Assembly (NCBI RefSeq): GCF_944324745.1
Contig: NZ_CALUXO010000044.1
Span: 1 to 60,574, forward strand
DNA: 60,574 bases
Source of the DNA: an uncultured Thomasclavelia sp.
GTDB taxonomy: Bacteria; Bacillota_I; Bacilli_A; Erysipelotrichales; Coprobacillaceae
Reading direction: 5' to 3'
Positions 37,091 through 45,516 of this stretch are shown piece after piece. Each line of letters begins with the position of its first letter. The first letter of the stretch is position 1. The position numbers were made by a program, and so were the translations under genes. The notes under the pieces were generated by a model that saw nothing but the letters and a program-made list of their open reading frames with translations, ran no database searches and was not told the origin of the DNA.

Positions 37091-38458
37091 ATGACTAAAC
37101 CTGCTGAAGTTAAAACAGATTATATTACTAGAGTATTAAATCAGGTTAAAGAAAAAAATGCTGATCAACCAGAATTCATTCAAGCGGTTGAAGAAGTATT
37201 AGAAAGTTTAAGACCAGTAATTGAAGCTCATCCAGAGTATGAAAAACAAGCTATCTTAGAAAGATTAGTTGAACCAGAAAGAACTATTATGTTTAAAGTA
37301 CCATGGATGGATGATAACGGTCAAGTTCACGTTAATCGTGGATACCGTGTTCAATTCTCAAGTGCTATTGGACCTTACAAAGGTGGTTTAAGATTACATC
37401 CAAGTGTTAACTTAGGAATTATAAAATTCTTAGGATTTGAACAAATCTTCAAAAACTCATTAACAACTTTACCAATCGGTGGTGGTAAAGGTGGTTCTGA
37501 CTTTGATCCACAAGGTAAATCAGATAACGAAATCATGCGTTTCTGTCAAAGCTTTATGACTGAATTATATCGTCATATCGGACCAGATGTTGACGTACCT
37601 GCTGGAGATATCGGAACTGGTGCTCGTGAAATCGGATATATGTACGGTCAATATCGTCGAATTCGTGGGGCTTTTGAAAATGGTGTCTTAACTGGTAAAC
37701 CATTACCATATGGTGGAAGTTTGATTAGACCTGAAGCTACTGGATTTGGTGCTTGCTACTACGGAAACGAAGTATTAAAACACTTCAATGACACTTATGA
37801 AGGAAAAACTATTGCATGTTCTGGATACGGAAACGTTGCTTGGGGTGTATGTATCAAAGCCCGTGACTTAGGAGCTAAAGTTGTTTCTATTTCTGGACGT
37901 GATGGATATGTATATGATCCTGAAGGAATCACTACTGATGAAAAAATTGATTTCTTATTAAAAATCCGTGAATCTAATGATGTTAAATTAAAAGATTATG
38001 CTGAAAAATTCGGATGTGAATTCCATCCAGGTGAAAAACCTTGGGGATTAAAAGTAGATATGGCTTTCCCATGTGCTACTCAAAACGAAATCGGATTAGA
38101 AGAAGCAAAACAATTAATCGCTAATGGTGTTAAGTACATTATTGAAGGTGCTAATATGCCAACTACTCCAGAAGCTATGGAATATTTCATCAACAACGGT
38201 GGTACTTTAGGTCCTGCAAAAGCTGCTAACGCTGGTGGGGTAGCCGTTTCTGCCTTAGAAATGTCTCAAAACTCTATGCGTTATAGCTGGACTGCTGAAG
38301 AAGTTGATGCTAAATTAAAAGAAATCATGAAAAACATCCATGATAATTCAAAAGCTGCAGCTGAAAAATACGGTTTAGGATATGATTTAGTTAAAGGTGC
38401 TAATATCGCTGGATTTGAAAAAGTTGTTGCAGCAATGATTTCTCAAGGAATTTATTAA
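37091..38458 (+). CDS. gdhA: NADP-type glutamate dehydrogenase
   Basis: A 455-residue hexameric-type GDH that converts 2-oxoglutarate and ammonia to glutamate. It shows YKGGLRLHPSVNLGIIKFLG (about 96-115), the catalytic Lys region LPIGGGKGGSDFDPQGKSDN (about 130-149), VPAGDIGTGAREIGYMYGQY (about 173-192) and the Rossmann loop ACSGYGNVAWGVCIKA (about 240-255). The perfect AAAGGAGG site and the biased codon use suggest high expression. It is divergent from the his operon across 430 bp that also hold the attenuator. Its glutamate product links to nitrogen assimilation and histidine synthesis. Confidence 0.97.
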   Translation: MTKPAEVKTDYITRVLNQVKEKNADQPEFIQAVEEVLESLRPVIEAHPEYEKQAILERLVEPERTIMFKVPWMDDNGQVHVNRGYRVQFSSAIGPYKGGLRLHPSVNLGIIKFLGFEQIFKNSLTTLPIGGGKGGSDFDPQGKSDNEIMRFCQSFMTELYRHIGPDVDVPAGDIGTGAREIGYMYGQYRRIRGAFENGVLTGKPLPYGGSLIRPEATGFGACYYGNEVLKHFNDTYEGKTIACSGYGNVAWGVCIKARDLGAKVVSISGRDGYVYDPEGITTDEKIDFLLKIRESNDVKLKDYAEKFGCEFHPGEKPWGLKVDMAFPCATQNEIGLEEAKQLIANGVKYIIEGANMPTTPEAMEYFINNGGTLGPAKAANAGGVAVSALEMSQNSMRYSWTAEEVDAKLKEIMKNIHDNSKAAAEKYGLGYDLVKGANIAGFEKVVAAMISQGIY

Positions 38459-38466
38459 TCATTATC

Positions 38467-38503
38467 AAAAAAGCGTTATTCTATTTAAGAACAACGCTTT
38501 TTT
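38467..38503 (+). terminator. gdhA terminator
   Basis: AAAAAGCGTT-A-TTCT pairs with AGAA-C-AACGCTTTTT around a short loop, followed by more Ts. It overlaps the end of the convergent gene at 38481. Confidence 0.85.
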
Positions 38504-38870
38504 TATACTCTTCAATTGCCTGATTTAACTCTTGATAAAAAGAATTGGCATCTTTTAAATATAGCATCGATTTATTTTTATGTTGTAACTTAAGCCGATG
38601 CTTACTAACTAATTCAATTTCTTTAATATCTTTAAAATCAACAATAGCTGGTAAAATTCCAATTCCTTTAAATTCATAAACCAAAACAAAGTCTTTATCA
38701 ATTTTCATATTATAACGAGCTGATAAAATTATTATGATCGTTAATGATAAAATCACGCCAATAATTACTTTTGTCATATTGTTGTTCATTGCAAAATAAA
38801 GGCAAGCAATGACGATTGCAATGAAAAAAACAATAGTAAAGATAAACATTCTATACTCTTTATATTTCAT
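38481..38870 (-). CDS. Hypothetical membrane protein, PH-like domain
   Basis: A 129-residue protein. Two membrane helices occupy about 8-28 and 33-55 (FTIVFFIAIVIACLYFAM; VIIGVILSLTIIIILSA). The remainder is a strand-rich cytoplasmic part (NMKIDKDFVLVYEFKGIGIL, then DFKDIKEIELVSKHRLKL) that resembles small bacterial PH-like domains. Start 38870 is chosen because GGGGTGAT lies 5 bases upstream. It is a single gene converging on gdhA. Function unknown. Confidence 0.65.
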   Translation of the reverse strand: MKYKEYRMFIFTIVFFIAIVIACLYFAMNNNMTKVIIGVILSLTIIIILSARYNMKIDKDFVLVYEFKGIGILPAIVDFKDIKEIELVSKHRLKLQHKNKSMLYLKDANSFYQELNQAIEEYKKSVVLK

Positions 38871-39085
38871 CATATCACCCCTTAAACACAAGAAACAGTA
38901 TAACATAATCAATCAAAAAAACAAAGCAAACAACCAAATATAAATATCATTAATATATGCATTAATTAGGCTTTATAACGCCTATACGATTAATAATTTA
39001 AATTTAGTATAAAATATTCTATTTTCAGTTATTGGCCCTATAAACGTTTTTTACGCCCAATGCAAACAGCTAATAAAGTATTTAG

Positions 39086-39685
39086 TTATCTTCTTATTTT
39101 TTTAAGACACTTATACATCTGTTCATTAGATGATTTATCTTTTTTCAAAATATTTTTTAACTTATCAATTGTTTTCTCCCGTATACCTTTTTCCTCTTTT
39201 TGATATTTTTCTAAGGAAATATGACTGTTCTTTTCTAAATCATCTAAAATTAAAACAATTTCATCATCCGTCAACACAAGTTCATCATCTTCTTGCAATT
39301 CATTCATCTTCTCAGTGAAATTGCTATTTTCAGACTCTTGAATTTTTCGATCAATAACTTTATCAATATAATCATTAAGATCATTTTTAAAATTTTCTAA
39401 TGATTGTATTGTATTAAGATCACCATTATCAATCGCTAAAGTTTCTGTGAAATAGCTTTCTTCTTTTTTAGATTTAAATTTAAGATATAAATCATAATCC
39501 AAACAATCAAGTAATTTTTTTATGTCATCATTATTAATATTTTTCTTTAAATTAAGTAAATTATATAAATTTTGTCTAGTCATGTTTAGTCTTTTAGCCA
39601 AATCATTCATACTGTAGTCACTTTTTTTAATTAACATTCTTAAATTTTCTTGAATATCTTGATTATTATTATATTTAAATTCCAT
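39086..39685 (-). CDS. XRE-like HTH protein with long acidic/helical tail
   Basis: A 199-residue cytoplasmic protein. Residues 10-75 form a helix-turn-helix (MNDLAKRLNMTRQNLYNLLN with the following helix). Residues 90-199 are charged and helical, including an acidic patch (ELQEDDELVLTDDEIVLILD, about 130-149) and a Lys-rich C-terminus. The tail matches no family I know and may be a protein-interaction or antitoxin-like region. A -35/-10 promoter flanked by a long inverted repeat (39712-39751) suggests autoregulation. No partner toxin gene is adjacent. Confidence 0.7.
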   Translation of the reverse strand: MEFKYNNNQDIQENLRMLIKKSDYSMNDLAKRLNMTRQNLYNLLNLKKNINNDDIKKLLDCLDYDLYLKFKSKKEESYFTETLAIDNGDLNTIQSLENFKNDLNDYIDKVIDRKIQESENSNFTEKMNELQEDDELVLTDDEIVLILDDLEKNSHISLEKYQKEEKGIREKTIDKLKNILKKDKSSNEQMYKCLKKIRR

Positions 39686-39711
39686 TTTGATGCCTCCATG
39701 TAAATTATTTT

Positions 39712-39751
39712 CTTTACATAAAGTATATCATTTTAATATACACATGTAAAG
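39712..39751 (-). promoter_or_regulatory. Promoter embedded in a long inverted repeat (XRE-like gene)
   Basis: On the minus strand, TTTACA (39745-39750) and TATACT (39722-39727) are spaced 17 bp. Half-sites CTTTACAT (39712-39719) and ATGTAAAG (39744-39751) flank the core as perfect inverted arms; an inner GTATAT/ATATAC pair adds symmetry. A third TTTACAT copy lies next to the ribosome binding site. Confidence 0.65.
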
Positions 39752-39781
39752 AATTTAATTTACAAAAAACATATAAAAAAA

Positions 39782-39805
39782 GACATCTATCAAACGATAG
39801 ATGTC
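39782..39805 (-). terminator. Terminator of the tRNA cluster
   Basis: GACATCTATC pairs perfectly with GATAGATGTC around AAAC. It is followed on the minus strand by TTTTTTTATATG. It lies 22 bp beyond tRNA-Phe. Confidence 0.92.
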
Positions 39806-39826
39806 ATGAATTTATGTTTAGTTTCA

Positions 39827-39902
<76 letters not shown>

Positions 39903-39905
39903 ATA

Positions 39906-39982
39906 TGGCGGTCTGGACGGGACTCGAACCCGCGACCTCCGCCGTGACAGGGCGGCATTCTAACCAACTGAACTACCAGACC
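39906..39982 (-). tRNA. tRNA-Asp (GTC)
   Basis: A 77-nt cloverleaf with CCA and discriminator G. The acceptor GGTCTGG pairs with CCAGACC. The anticodon arm is CCGCC-CTGTCAC-GGCGG, anticodon GTC. Confidence 0.96.
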
Positions 39983-39986
39983 TTTT

Positions 39987-40063
<77 letters not shown>

Positions 40064-40081
40064 ATATTCTTTTTTAATAAA

Positions 40082-40174
40082 TGGCGAGGGATGAGGGATT
40101 CGAACCCCCGCGGGACGTTAATCCCCTGTCGGTTTTCAAGACCGATCCCTTCAGCCGGACTTGGGTAATCCCTC
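40082..40174 (-). tRNA. tRNA-Ser (TGA)
   Basis: A 93-nt class II tRNA with a long variable arm and CCA. The acceptor GAGGGAT pairs with ATCCCTC; the discriminator is G. The anticodon arm is TCGGT-CTTGAAA-ACCGA, anticodon TGA. Confidence 0.94.
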
Positions 40175-40184
40175 GCATTATTTT

Positions 40185-40261
40185 TGGTGGACCCTGTTGG
40201 ACTCGAACCAACGACCGATCGGTTATGAGCCGATAGCTCTAACCAGCTGAGCTAAGGGTCC
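40185..40261 (-). tRNA. tRNA-Ile2 (CAT anticodon, lysidine type)
   Basis: A 77-nt cloverleaf with CCA. The anticodon loop is CTCATAA on an ATCGG/CCGAT stem, with acceptor GGACCCT and discriminator A. Acceptor and loop resemble Firmicute tRNA-Ile2, whose C34 is changed to lysidine by TilS to read ATA. The neighbouring CAT tRNA with loop TTCATAC fits elongator Met, which supports this split. Assignment to Met cannot be fully excluded. Confidence 0.72.
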
Positions 40262-40295
40262 TTGTTCTTTCTTTATTAGGGTTCCTCTATTTAAT

Positions 40296-40372
40296 TGGTA
40301 GCGGGGAAGGGATTCGAACCCCCGACCCACCGGGTATGAACCGATTGCTCTAGCCAACTGAGCTACCCCGCC
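40296..40372 (-). tRNA. Elongator tRNA-Met (CAT)
   Basis: A 77-nt cloverleaf with CCA. The acceptor GGCGGGG faces CCCCGCT with a G1-U72 pair; the discriminator is A. The anticodon loop TTCATAC is typical of elongator Met in Firmicutes. Confidence 0.85.
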
Positions 40373-40411
40373 GTAATCAACTACAGCAACGCTATAATTA
40401 TTTCTTTTTAT

Positions 40412-40487
40412 TGGTGGAGCCTAGCGGGATCGAACCGCTGACCCCCTGCGTGCAAAGCAGGTGCTCTCCCAGCTGAGCTAAGGCCCC
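40412..40487 (-). tRNA. tRNA-Ala (TGC)
   Basis: A 76-nt cloverleaf with CCA. The anticodon arm is CCTGC-TTTGCAC-GCAGG, anticodon TGC. The acceptor GGGGCCT pairs with AGGCTCC; the G3-U70 identity pair of alanine tRNAs is present. Confidence 0.95.
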
Positions 40488-40495
40488 TTTTTAAA

Positions 40496-40572
40496 TGGTC
40501 GGGAAGACAGGATTTGAACCTGCGACCCCCTGGTCCCAAACCAGGTGCACTACCAAGCTGTGCTACTTCCCG
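40496..40572 (-). tRNA. tRNA-Pro (TGG)
   Basis: A 77-nt cloverleaf with CCA. The acceptor CGGGAAG pairs with CTTCCCG. The anticodon arm is CCTGG-TTTGGGA-CCAGG, anticodon TGG. Confidence 0.95.
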
Positions 40573-40576
40573 AAAA

Positions 40577-40653
40577 TGGCGCGCTAGGCAGGAATCGAAC
40601 CCACAACCTCTTGATCCGTAGTCAAGCACTCTATCCAGTTGAGCTACTAGCGC
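40577..40653 (-). tRNA. tRNA-Arg (ACG)
   Basis: A 77-nt cloverleaf with CCA and discriminator G. The acceptor GCGCTAG pairs with CTAGCGC. The anticodon arm is CTTGA-CTACGGA-TCAAG, anticodon ACG (A34 expected to become inosine). Confidence 0.95.
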
Positions 40654-40668
40654 AATTTAATTTTTAAA

Positions 40669-40758
40669 TGGTGCCCAGGGCCGGAATCGAACCGGCACGG
40701 ATTTTAAAGGTCCGCAGGATTTTAAGTCCTGTGCGTCTACCAGTTTCGCCACCTGGGC
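40669..40758 (-). tRNA. tRNA-Leu (TAA)
   Basis: A 90-nt class II tRNA with CCA. The acceptor GCCCAGG pairs with CCTGGGC. The anticodon arm is CAGGA-CTTAAAA-TCCTG, anticodon TAA. A long variable arm follows. Confidence 0.95.
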
Positions 40759-40767
40759 AACATTCCT

Positions 40768-40842
40768 TGGAGGTTCCAACCGGACTCGAACCGATGATAA
40801 CAGAGTTGCAGTCTGTTGCCTTACCAACTTGGCCATGGAACC
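40768..40842 (-). tRNA. tRNA-Cys (GCA)
   Basis: A 75-nt cloverleaf with CCA and the U discriminator typical of Cys. The acceptor GGTTCCA pairs with TGGAACC. The anticodon arm is ACAGA-CTGCAAC-TCTGT, anticodon GCA. It is the first gene of the cluster. Confidence 0.95.
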
Positions 40843-40900
40843 GAATTTTTTATTTCTTTTTGTTTTTTTTGTTTTTGCTTCCTCGTCGGACTGCTTTTTT

Positions 40901-40929
40901 ATTATATGTTATCCTTGCGAAAATTGCAA
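40901..40929 (-). promoter_or_regulatory. Promoter of the tRNA cluster
   Basis: On the minus strand, TTGCAA (40924-40929), a 17-bp spacer and a perfect TATAAT (40901-40906). It lies 59 bp upstream of tRNA-Cys, with only a T-rich leader between. Confidence 0.8.
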
Positions 40930-41030
40930 GCCTTTTTTACAAAAAAATTATTATCTTTTTATTGAAAATTAACAAAATTGCAATTTTTCCTTATTATTAC
41001 TACATTTTTTTAATTATAAAAAATTAAAAA

Positions 41031-41056
41031 AAGTTTGAGTTTTTATCCTCAAACTT
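41031..41056 (-). terminator. Terminator of the polyamine transport operon
   Basis: AAGTTTGAG pairs with CTCAAACTT around an 8-base loop. It is followed on the minus strand by TTTTTAATTTTT. It directly abuts the last stop codon. Confidence 0.88.
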
Positions 41057-41058
41057 AA

Positions 41059-42897
41059 TTATTTAGCCTTAACTTTAGTCCATCTTGAATTATACATCTC
41101 TTTTACCGCATTATCTTGATAAGAAAAAATCTCATCATTAGTATCAGTTCTAATAGCATACGCACTAATTCCGGCAAAATCTTCTTGTCTAGCTTTATCA
41201 GCTGCATTGACATTAGCCGTTAGATACCCAACCTCAACAGTATTACGATAAGATATTTCATCTGATATCATAAAATTAATAAATTGATTAGCTAATTCTA
41301 CTTGCGTACAGTATTTAGAGATGACAAAACCATCAAACCAGACATTAGTTCCTTCATCAGGCATATAGAAAGCCATATTTTCATTTTCCAGCATTACTGA
41401 GGCCGCGTCACCTGAATACATGATTGCCATTGCTTTGACCCCACTGATCATCGTATCGATCATTTCATCACCAACATAGACAGGATCCATTTCATTTCTT
41501 TGATCGATCAGCCATTGATATGCTTCATCAATCTCTTTTTCATCAGTACTATTCATTGAATAGCCTAAAGCCTTCAAAGCCACCATAAAACTATCACGCT
41601 CTGAATCATACATATATAATTGACCTTTATATTTAGTATTGCGTAAAATATCCCATCCCTGCTGTAAATCGGCTTCATCGATAACTGTCTTATCATATAA
41701 GATACCTACATTACCACAAAAATATGGAACCCAATAATCATTATTAGGGTCAAATGATTGTCCTAAAATTCCTTGATTAATATTATCCATATTAGTAATA
41801 ATATCTTTATCAATCTTTTGTAACTGATCTTCACGAATCAAACGTTCAATCATATATTCTGATGGAACCATAATATCATAGGAATTTCCGCTCATATATT
41901 TTGTATACATAATTTCATTTGAATCGAAAGTTTCATAGACAATTCGACAATCATATTCTTCTTCAAATTCATCTAAAACCGTTTTATCAATATACTCACC
42001 CCAATTATAAACTTTTAGGGTTCTTTTAGTATTTCCTGCTGAAATTGACCAGCCAACTGCAAAAATTAGACAGCAAGCCACGATTACCTTAACAGCTTTA
42101 CTGCGAGTGATCTTCTTAGTAAAATTTGGAAATATTTTAGGAATTACAGTTCCAACCACCACAAACATCAAAACAAAAACTAAAATAATCGTTGCCAGTG
42201 CATAAATACTTGGATTAGTTCGTTTTGACATGTTGTAAATTACAATTGAAATATTTTCAATTCCATTTCCACTGACAAAATATGAAATAATAAAGTCATC
42301 AAATGACATGGTAAAAGCTAACAGTGCTCCAGAGATTATTCCAGGTTTAATTTGCGGTAATATTACTTTCATTAAAGCTTGAAAAGGAGTAGCTCCTAAA
42401 TCCATAGCTGCATCAGCTAAATTAACATCCAGCTGGCGTACTTTAGGTAAAACGTTAGTAATAACAAACGGTGCACAAAATGCTATATGTGCTAATAACA
42501 ACGTTAAATAACCTTTTTCAATTTTAATAAATGAAAATAATAACATTAATGAAATTCCCGTAACAATATCCGGATTCATAATTGGTAAATTATTAATCTG
42601 TAAAATCAGTTTTCTTAAAAATGGACGTGAATTAGAAATACCAATTGCTGTAATAGTTCCCAAAATCGTCGAAATCACTGTTGATAAAACAGCAATACTA
42701 ACTGAAATAATAATCGCATCGATCATTTGCTGATTATTGATCAATTCAACATACCATCTAATCGAAAAACCGCTCCAGCTAGATAATGACTTAGAATCAT
42801 TAAACGAAAAGATAGCCATTATTACTAATGGTAAATATAAAAATGCTAACGTTAAGCCGATACCAAGCGATCCTTTAATCCTTTTTAGTCTTTTCAC
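41059..42897 (-). CDS. potC: Spermidine/putrescine transporter permease fused to substrate-binding protein (PotC-PotD)
   Basis: A 612-residue fusion. Residues about 1-260 are a PotC permease with six helices; the EAA loop is ADAAMDLGATPFQALMKVIL. A last helix (about 262-285, VKVIVACCLIFAVGWSISAG) acts as a membrane anchor. It is followed by a complete PotD-type periplasmic-binding domain (starting LKVYNWGEYIDKTVLDEFEE), which would face outward. GTG 42897 is preferred: AGGAGG lies 9 bases upstream, and it cuts the overlap with potB to 23 bp. The receptor is thus tethered to the channel instead of being a lipoprotein. Confidence 0.92.
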   Translation of the reverse strand: MKRLKRIKGSLGIGLTLAFLYLPLVIMAIFSFNDSKSLSSWSGFSIRWYVELINNQQMIDAIIISVSIAVLSTVISTILGTITAIGISNSRPFLRKLILQINNLPIMNPDIVTGISLMLLFSFIKIEKGYLTLLLAHIAFCAPFVITNVLPKVRQLDVNLADAAMDLGATPFQALMKVILPQIKPGIISGALLAFTMSFDDFIISYFVSGNGIENISIVIYNMSKRTNPSIYALATIILVFVLMFVVVGTVIPKIFPNFTKKITRSKAVKVIVACCLIFAVGWSISAGNTKRTLKVYNWGEYIDKTVLDEFEEEYDCRIVYETFDSNEIMYTKYMSGNSYDIMVPSEYMIERLIREDQLQKIDKDIITNMDNINQGILGQSFDPNNDYWVPYFCGNVGILYDKTVIDEADLQQGWDILRNTKYKGQLYMYDSERDSFMVALKALGYSMNSTDEKEIDEAYQWLIDQRNEMDPVYVGDEMIDTMISGVKAMAIMYSGDAASVMLENENMAFYMPDEGTNVWFDGFVISKYCTQVELANQFINFMISDEISYRNTVEVGYLTANVNAADKARQEDFAGISAYAIRTDTNDEIFSYQDNAVKEMYNSRWTKVKAK

Positions 42898-43732
42898 GTT
42901 TAGTTTCCTCCTGATATCCAGCATATTTTTCAAAACGATTGATTAATCCCATCGAAACAATAACTAAAACAGCTAAAATCAAAGACACAGCACTACCAAA
43001 ATGCCAATCACCAACATTTATAAATTGTTGTTCAATAAAATTACCGATCAATGAATACTGACCACCACCTAATAATTTAGGAATAACAAATGATGAAATT
43101 GATGGTAAAAAGACCATCGTAATTCCCGTTAAGACACCACCTAAAGATAGACGGAAAGTAATTTTCCAAAAGGTAGTTACCGGATTAGCTCCCAAATCAT
43201 TACTGGCTTCGATTAACGATTTATCCATTTTAGTTAATGATGTATGGATTGGTAAAATCATAAATGGTAGAAAATCATACACCATTCCTAATACAACTGC
43301 AAAATCAGTATATAACAAACTAACTTCACCAAAACCAAATAACTGTACAAAATTACTAATAACTCCTTTACTGCTTAATATGTTTATCCAGGCATATGTA
43401 CGCATCAACATATTGATCCAGGTCGGAAAAGTTATTAACAAAATTAAAATTGTCTGGGTCTTTTCACGACACTTAGAAATTGCATAAGCCACTGGATAAC
43501 CAATCAATAAACATAAAACTGTAGTTATCAGTCCTAAAATAAATGATTTAATTAATACTGAAATAAAAATTGGATCGAAAAATTTAATAAAATTATCCAA
43601 AGTAAATTTAAAAGTAACAATATTATTACCTTTAGCCATAAAAGCGTAGATCATAATTAAAAACATTGGTACAACTGTTAAAACAAACAGCCAAAAACAA
43701 TATGGACCAACTAATTTACGAAAATGTTTCAT
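42875..43732 (-). CDS. potB: Spermidine/putrescine ABC transporter permease
   Basis: A 285-residue PotB permease with six transmembrane helices. The EAA loop is LIEASNDLGANPVTTFWKIT (about 171-190). The N-terminal helix is PYCFWLFVLTVVPMFLIMIY. The C-terminus is charged and ends in KTKKD. It pairs with the PotC part of the downstream fusion. Its start overlaps the potA stop by one base. Confidence 0.94.
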   Translation of the reverse strand: MKHFRKLVGPYCFWLFVLTVVPMFLIMIYAFMAKGNNIVTFKFTLDNFIKFFDPIFISVLIKSFILGLITTVLCLLIGYPVAYAISKCREKTQTILILLITFPTWINMLMRTYAWINILSSKGVISNFVQLFGFGEVSLLYTDFAVVLGMVYDFLPFMILPIHTSLTKMDKSLIEASNDLGANPVTTFWKITFRLSLGGVLTGITMVFLPSISSFVIPKLLGGGQYSLIGNFIEQQFINVGDWHFGSAVSLILAVLVIVSMGLINRFEKYAGYQEETKREKTKKD

Positions 43733-44775
43733 TAATAAGTACCCATTTTTTCCATGACATGAATATCTTCAGGCCAGAAATCTAAATTAACTTCTTTTCC
43801 CACTTCAGATAAATCGGTTGTATGTACCATATAATTACGATCTTTTGTTTCTACAATTATTTCATAATGTACCCCTTTGAAGACAATTGACCTAACAATT
43901 CCAGCTATTTTACCTTTCCCTACTTCAACGATATCTAAATCTTCAGGACGTAAAACAATATCAACATCTTGTCCTTCATCAAATCCTTTATCAACACATT
44001 CAAACTCTTGATTATCAAATGAAACTAAATAATCTTTGACAAAAGTCCCCTCAATAATATTCGAATCACCAATAAATTGCGCAACAAACCGGTTTTCAGG
44101 TTCATTATAAATATCAATTGGAGTCCCTATCTGTTGAATCTGTCCCTCATTCATAACGACGATCGTATCTGACATTGTCAATGCTTCTTCTTGATCATGA
44201 GTAACATAAACAAAGGTAATTCCTACTTCTTGTTGAATATTTTTAAGTTCAATCTGCATGGCTTTTCGAAGCTTTAAATCCAACGCTCCTAATGGCTCAT
44301 CTAAAAGTAAAACCTTAGGTTCATTAACAAGAGCTCGTGCAATAGCAACCCGTTGTTGTTGACCACCTGACAACTGATTAATATTACGAGTCCCAAAGCC
44401 TTCAAGCCCTACCAGCTTTAGCATTCTTTCTACTTTATGTTTAATCGTATCTTTATCCATTTTTTTGATTTTTAAACCAAAAGCAATATTATCAAAAACA
44501 TTCATATGTGGAAATAATGCATATTTTTGAAATACTGTATTTAATTCTCGTTTATAAGGTGGTAAAGTGCTGATATCTTGTCCATCAAATAAAACACGAC
44601 CACCGTTAGCCTCTTCGAAACCACCCATAATTCGCAAAGTTGTTGTTTTACCACAACCACTAGGACCTAACAAAGTTACAAATTCTTTCTCATTGATGTC
44701 TAAGTGAATTCCCTTTAACACCACTTGACCATTATACTCTTTTGTCAAGTTATCTAACTCAATTAACTTTCCCAT
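43732..44775 (-). CDS. potA: Spermidine/putrescine ABC transporter ATP-binding protein
   Basis: A 347-residue ATPase. Walker A is [15 protein letters not shown] (about 35-49), the Q-loop is [17 protein letters not shown], the signature is [16 protein letters not shown] (about 134-149) and Walker B is [15 protein letters not shown]-terminal TOBE-type region spans about 240-347 ([15 protein letters not shown]). Start 44775 is chosen for the AAGGAGAG site upstream; a longer frame overlaps the regulator gene. It energises uptake by PotB and PotC-D. Confidence 0.95.
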   Translation of the reverse strand: MGKLIELDNLTKEYNGQVVLKGIHLDINEKEFVTLLGPSGCGKTTTLRIMGGFEEANGGRVLFDGQDISTLPPYKRELNTVFQKYALFPHMNVFDNIAFGLKIKKMDKDTIKHKVERMLKLVGLEGFGTRNINQLSGGQQQRVAIARALVNEPKVLLLDEPLGALDLKLRKAMQIELKNIQQEVGITFVYVTHDQEEALTMSDTIVVMNEGQIQQIGTPIDIYNEPENRFVAQFIGDSNIIEGTFVKDYLVSFDNQEFECVDKGFDEGQDVDIVLRPEDLDIVEVGKGKIAGIVRSIVFKGVHYEIIVETKDRNYMVHTTDLSEVGKEVNLDFWPEDIHVMEKMGTY

Positions 44776-44786
44776 ATTCTCTCCTT

Positions 44787-45320
44787 TTAAAATAATGGTG
44801 GTGTTGTTACCCAAATAACTTTAGCTTTTGCTTCACCAGGATTAACTAAATAATGAGCTACTTGCCCTCTTAAATAAAAAGTTTCTCCCTTTTTTATTGC
44901 AAATTCTTTTTCACCACATACTAATTTAATTCTTCCTTGTACTACAAAACCAAATTCTTCACCCTCATGAGGATCAATCGTCATCGAGTGTCCCCCTTTT
45001 TCAAGTTCAATTAAGATTGGTTCCATCTCATTCTTTTGAGCATTAGGAATAATATAGCTGATCTTATATTCATCTTGAATATTTTCAAAAAAATCGTTCT
45101 TTTTAAAAACAATTTGTTCTTCTTCTTTCTCACTGAAAAACTCTTGGAGATTAGTTCCTAATGCTTCTAAAATATCTTCTAATGTTGCAACCGAAGGTGA
45201 TGTCAAATCACGTTCTAGCTGTGACAAAAAACCTTTTGTCAGCTCACTGCGATTTGCCAGATCTTCTAATGTCAATCCATTAGCCTGCCTTAATCTTTTT
45301 ACTTTACTGCCAATATCCAT
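44787..45320 (-). CDS. XRE-cupin transcriptional regulator of the polyamine operon
   Basis: A 177-residue regulator. The N-terminal HTH (about 1-62) has [20 protein letters not shown] and [20 protein letters not shown]. The C-terminal cupin (about 105-175) has [20 protein letters not shown] and [20 protein letters not shown]. This is the PuuR-like architecture that often senses polyamines or related amines. It is the first gene of the operon, 11 bp before potA, with an operator-like palindrome over its promoter. Confidence 0.93.
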   Translation of the reverse strand: MDIGSKVKRLRQANGLTLEDLANRSELTKGFLSQLERDLTSPSVATLEDILEALGTNLQEFFSEKEEEQIVFKKNDFFENIQDEYKISYIIPNAQKNEMEPILIELEKGGHSMTIDPHEGEEFGFVVQGRIKLVCGEKEFAIKKGETFYLRGQVAHYLVNPGEAKAKVIWVTTPPLF

Positions 45321-45352
45321 AAAACACCTCCATTAGATTTCATACCTACCCT

Positions 45353-45387
45353 ATTATAATGAATATTGTCAATAATTCAACAATATT
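45353..45387 (-). promoter_or_regulatory. Promoter with palindromic operator of the pot operon
   Basis: On the minus strand, TTGAAT (45375-45380), a 16-bp spacer and a perfect TATAAT (45353-45358). AATATTGT (45362-45369) and ACAATATT (45380-45387) form perfect inverted arms covering the -35 and spacer. The XRE-cupin protein encoded 30 bp downstream is the natural binder. Confidence 0.7.
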
Positions 45388-45516
45388 TAACAATTTGTTT
45401 AATATATCATACAAAAACTTGTTTATAATACTAAATTAATTATTTAATATTATTATCACAAAACATATACAAAATACCTCATAGTCATTATAATAAAAGA
45501 AAAAAGGAGTGGAACA

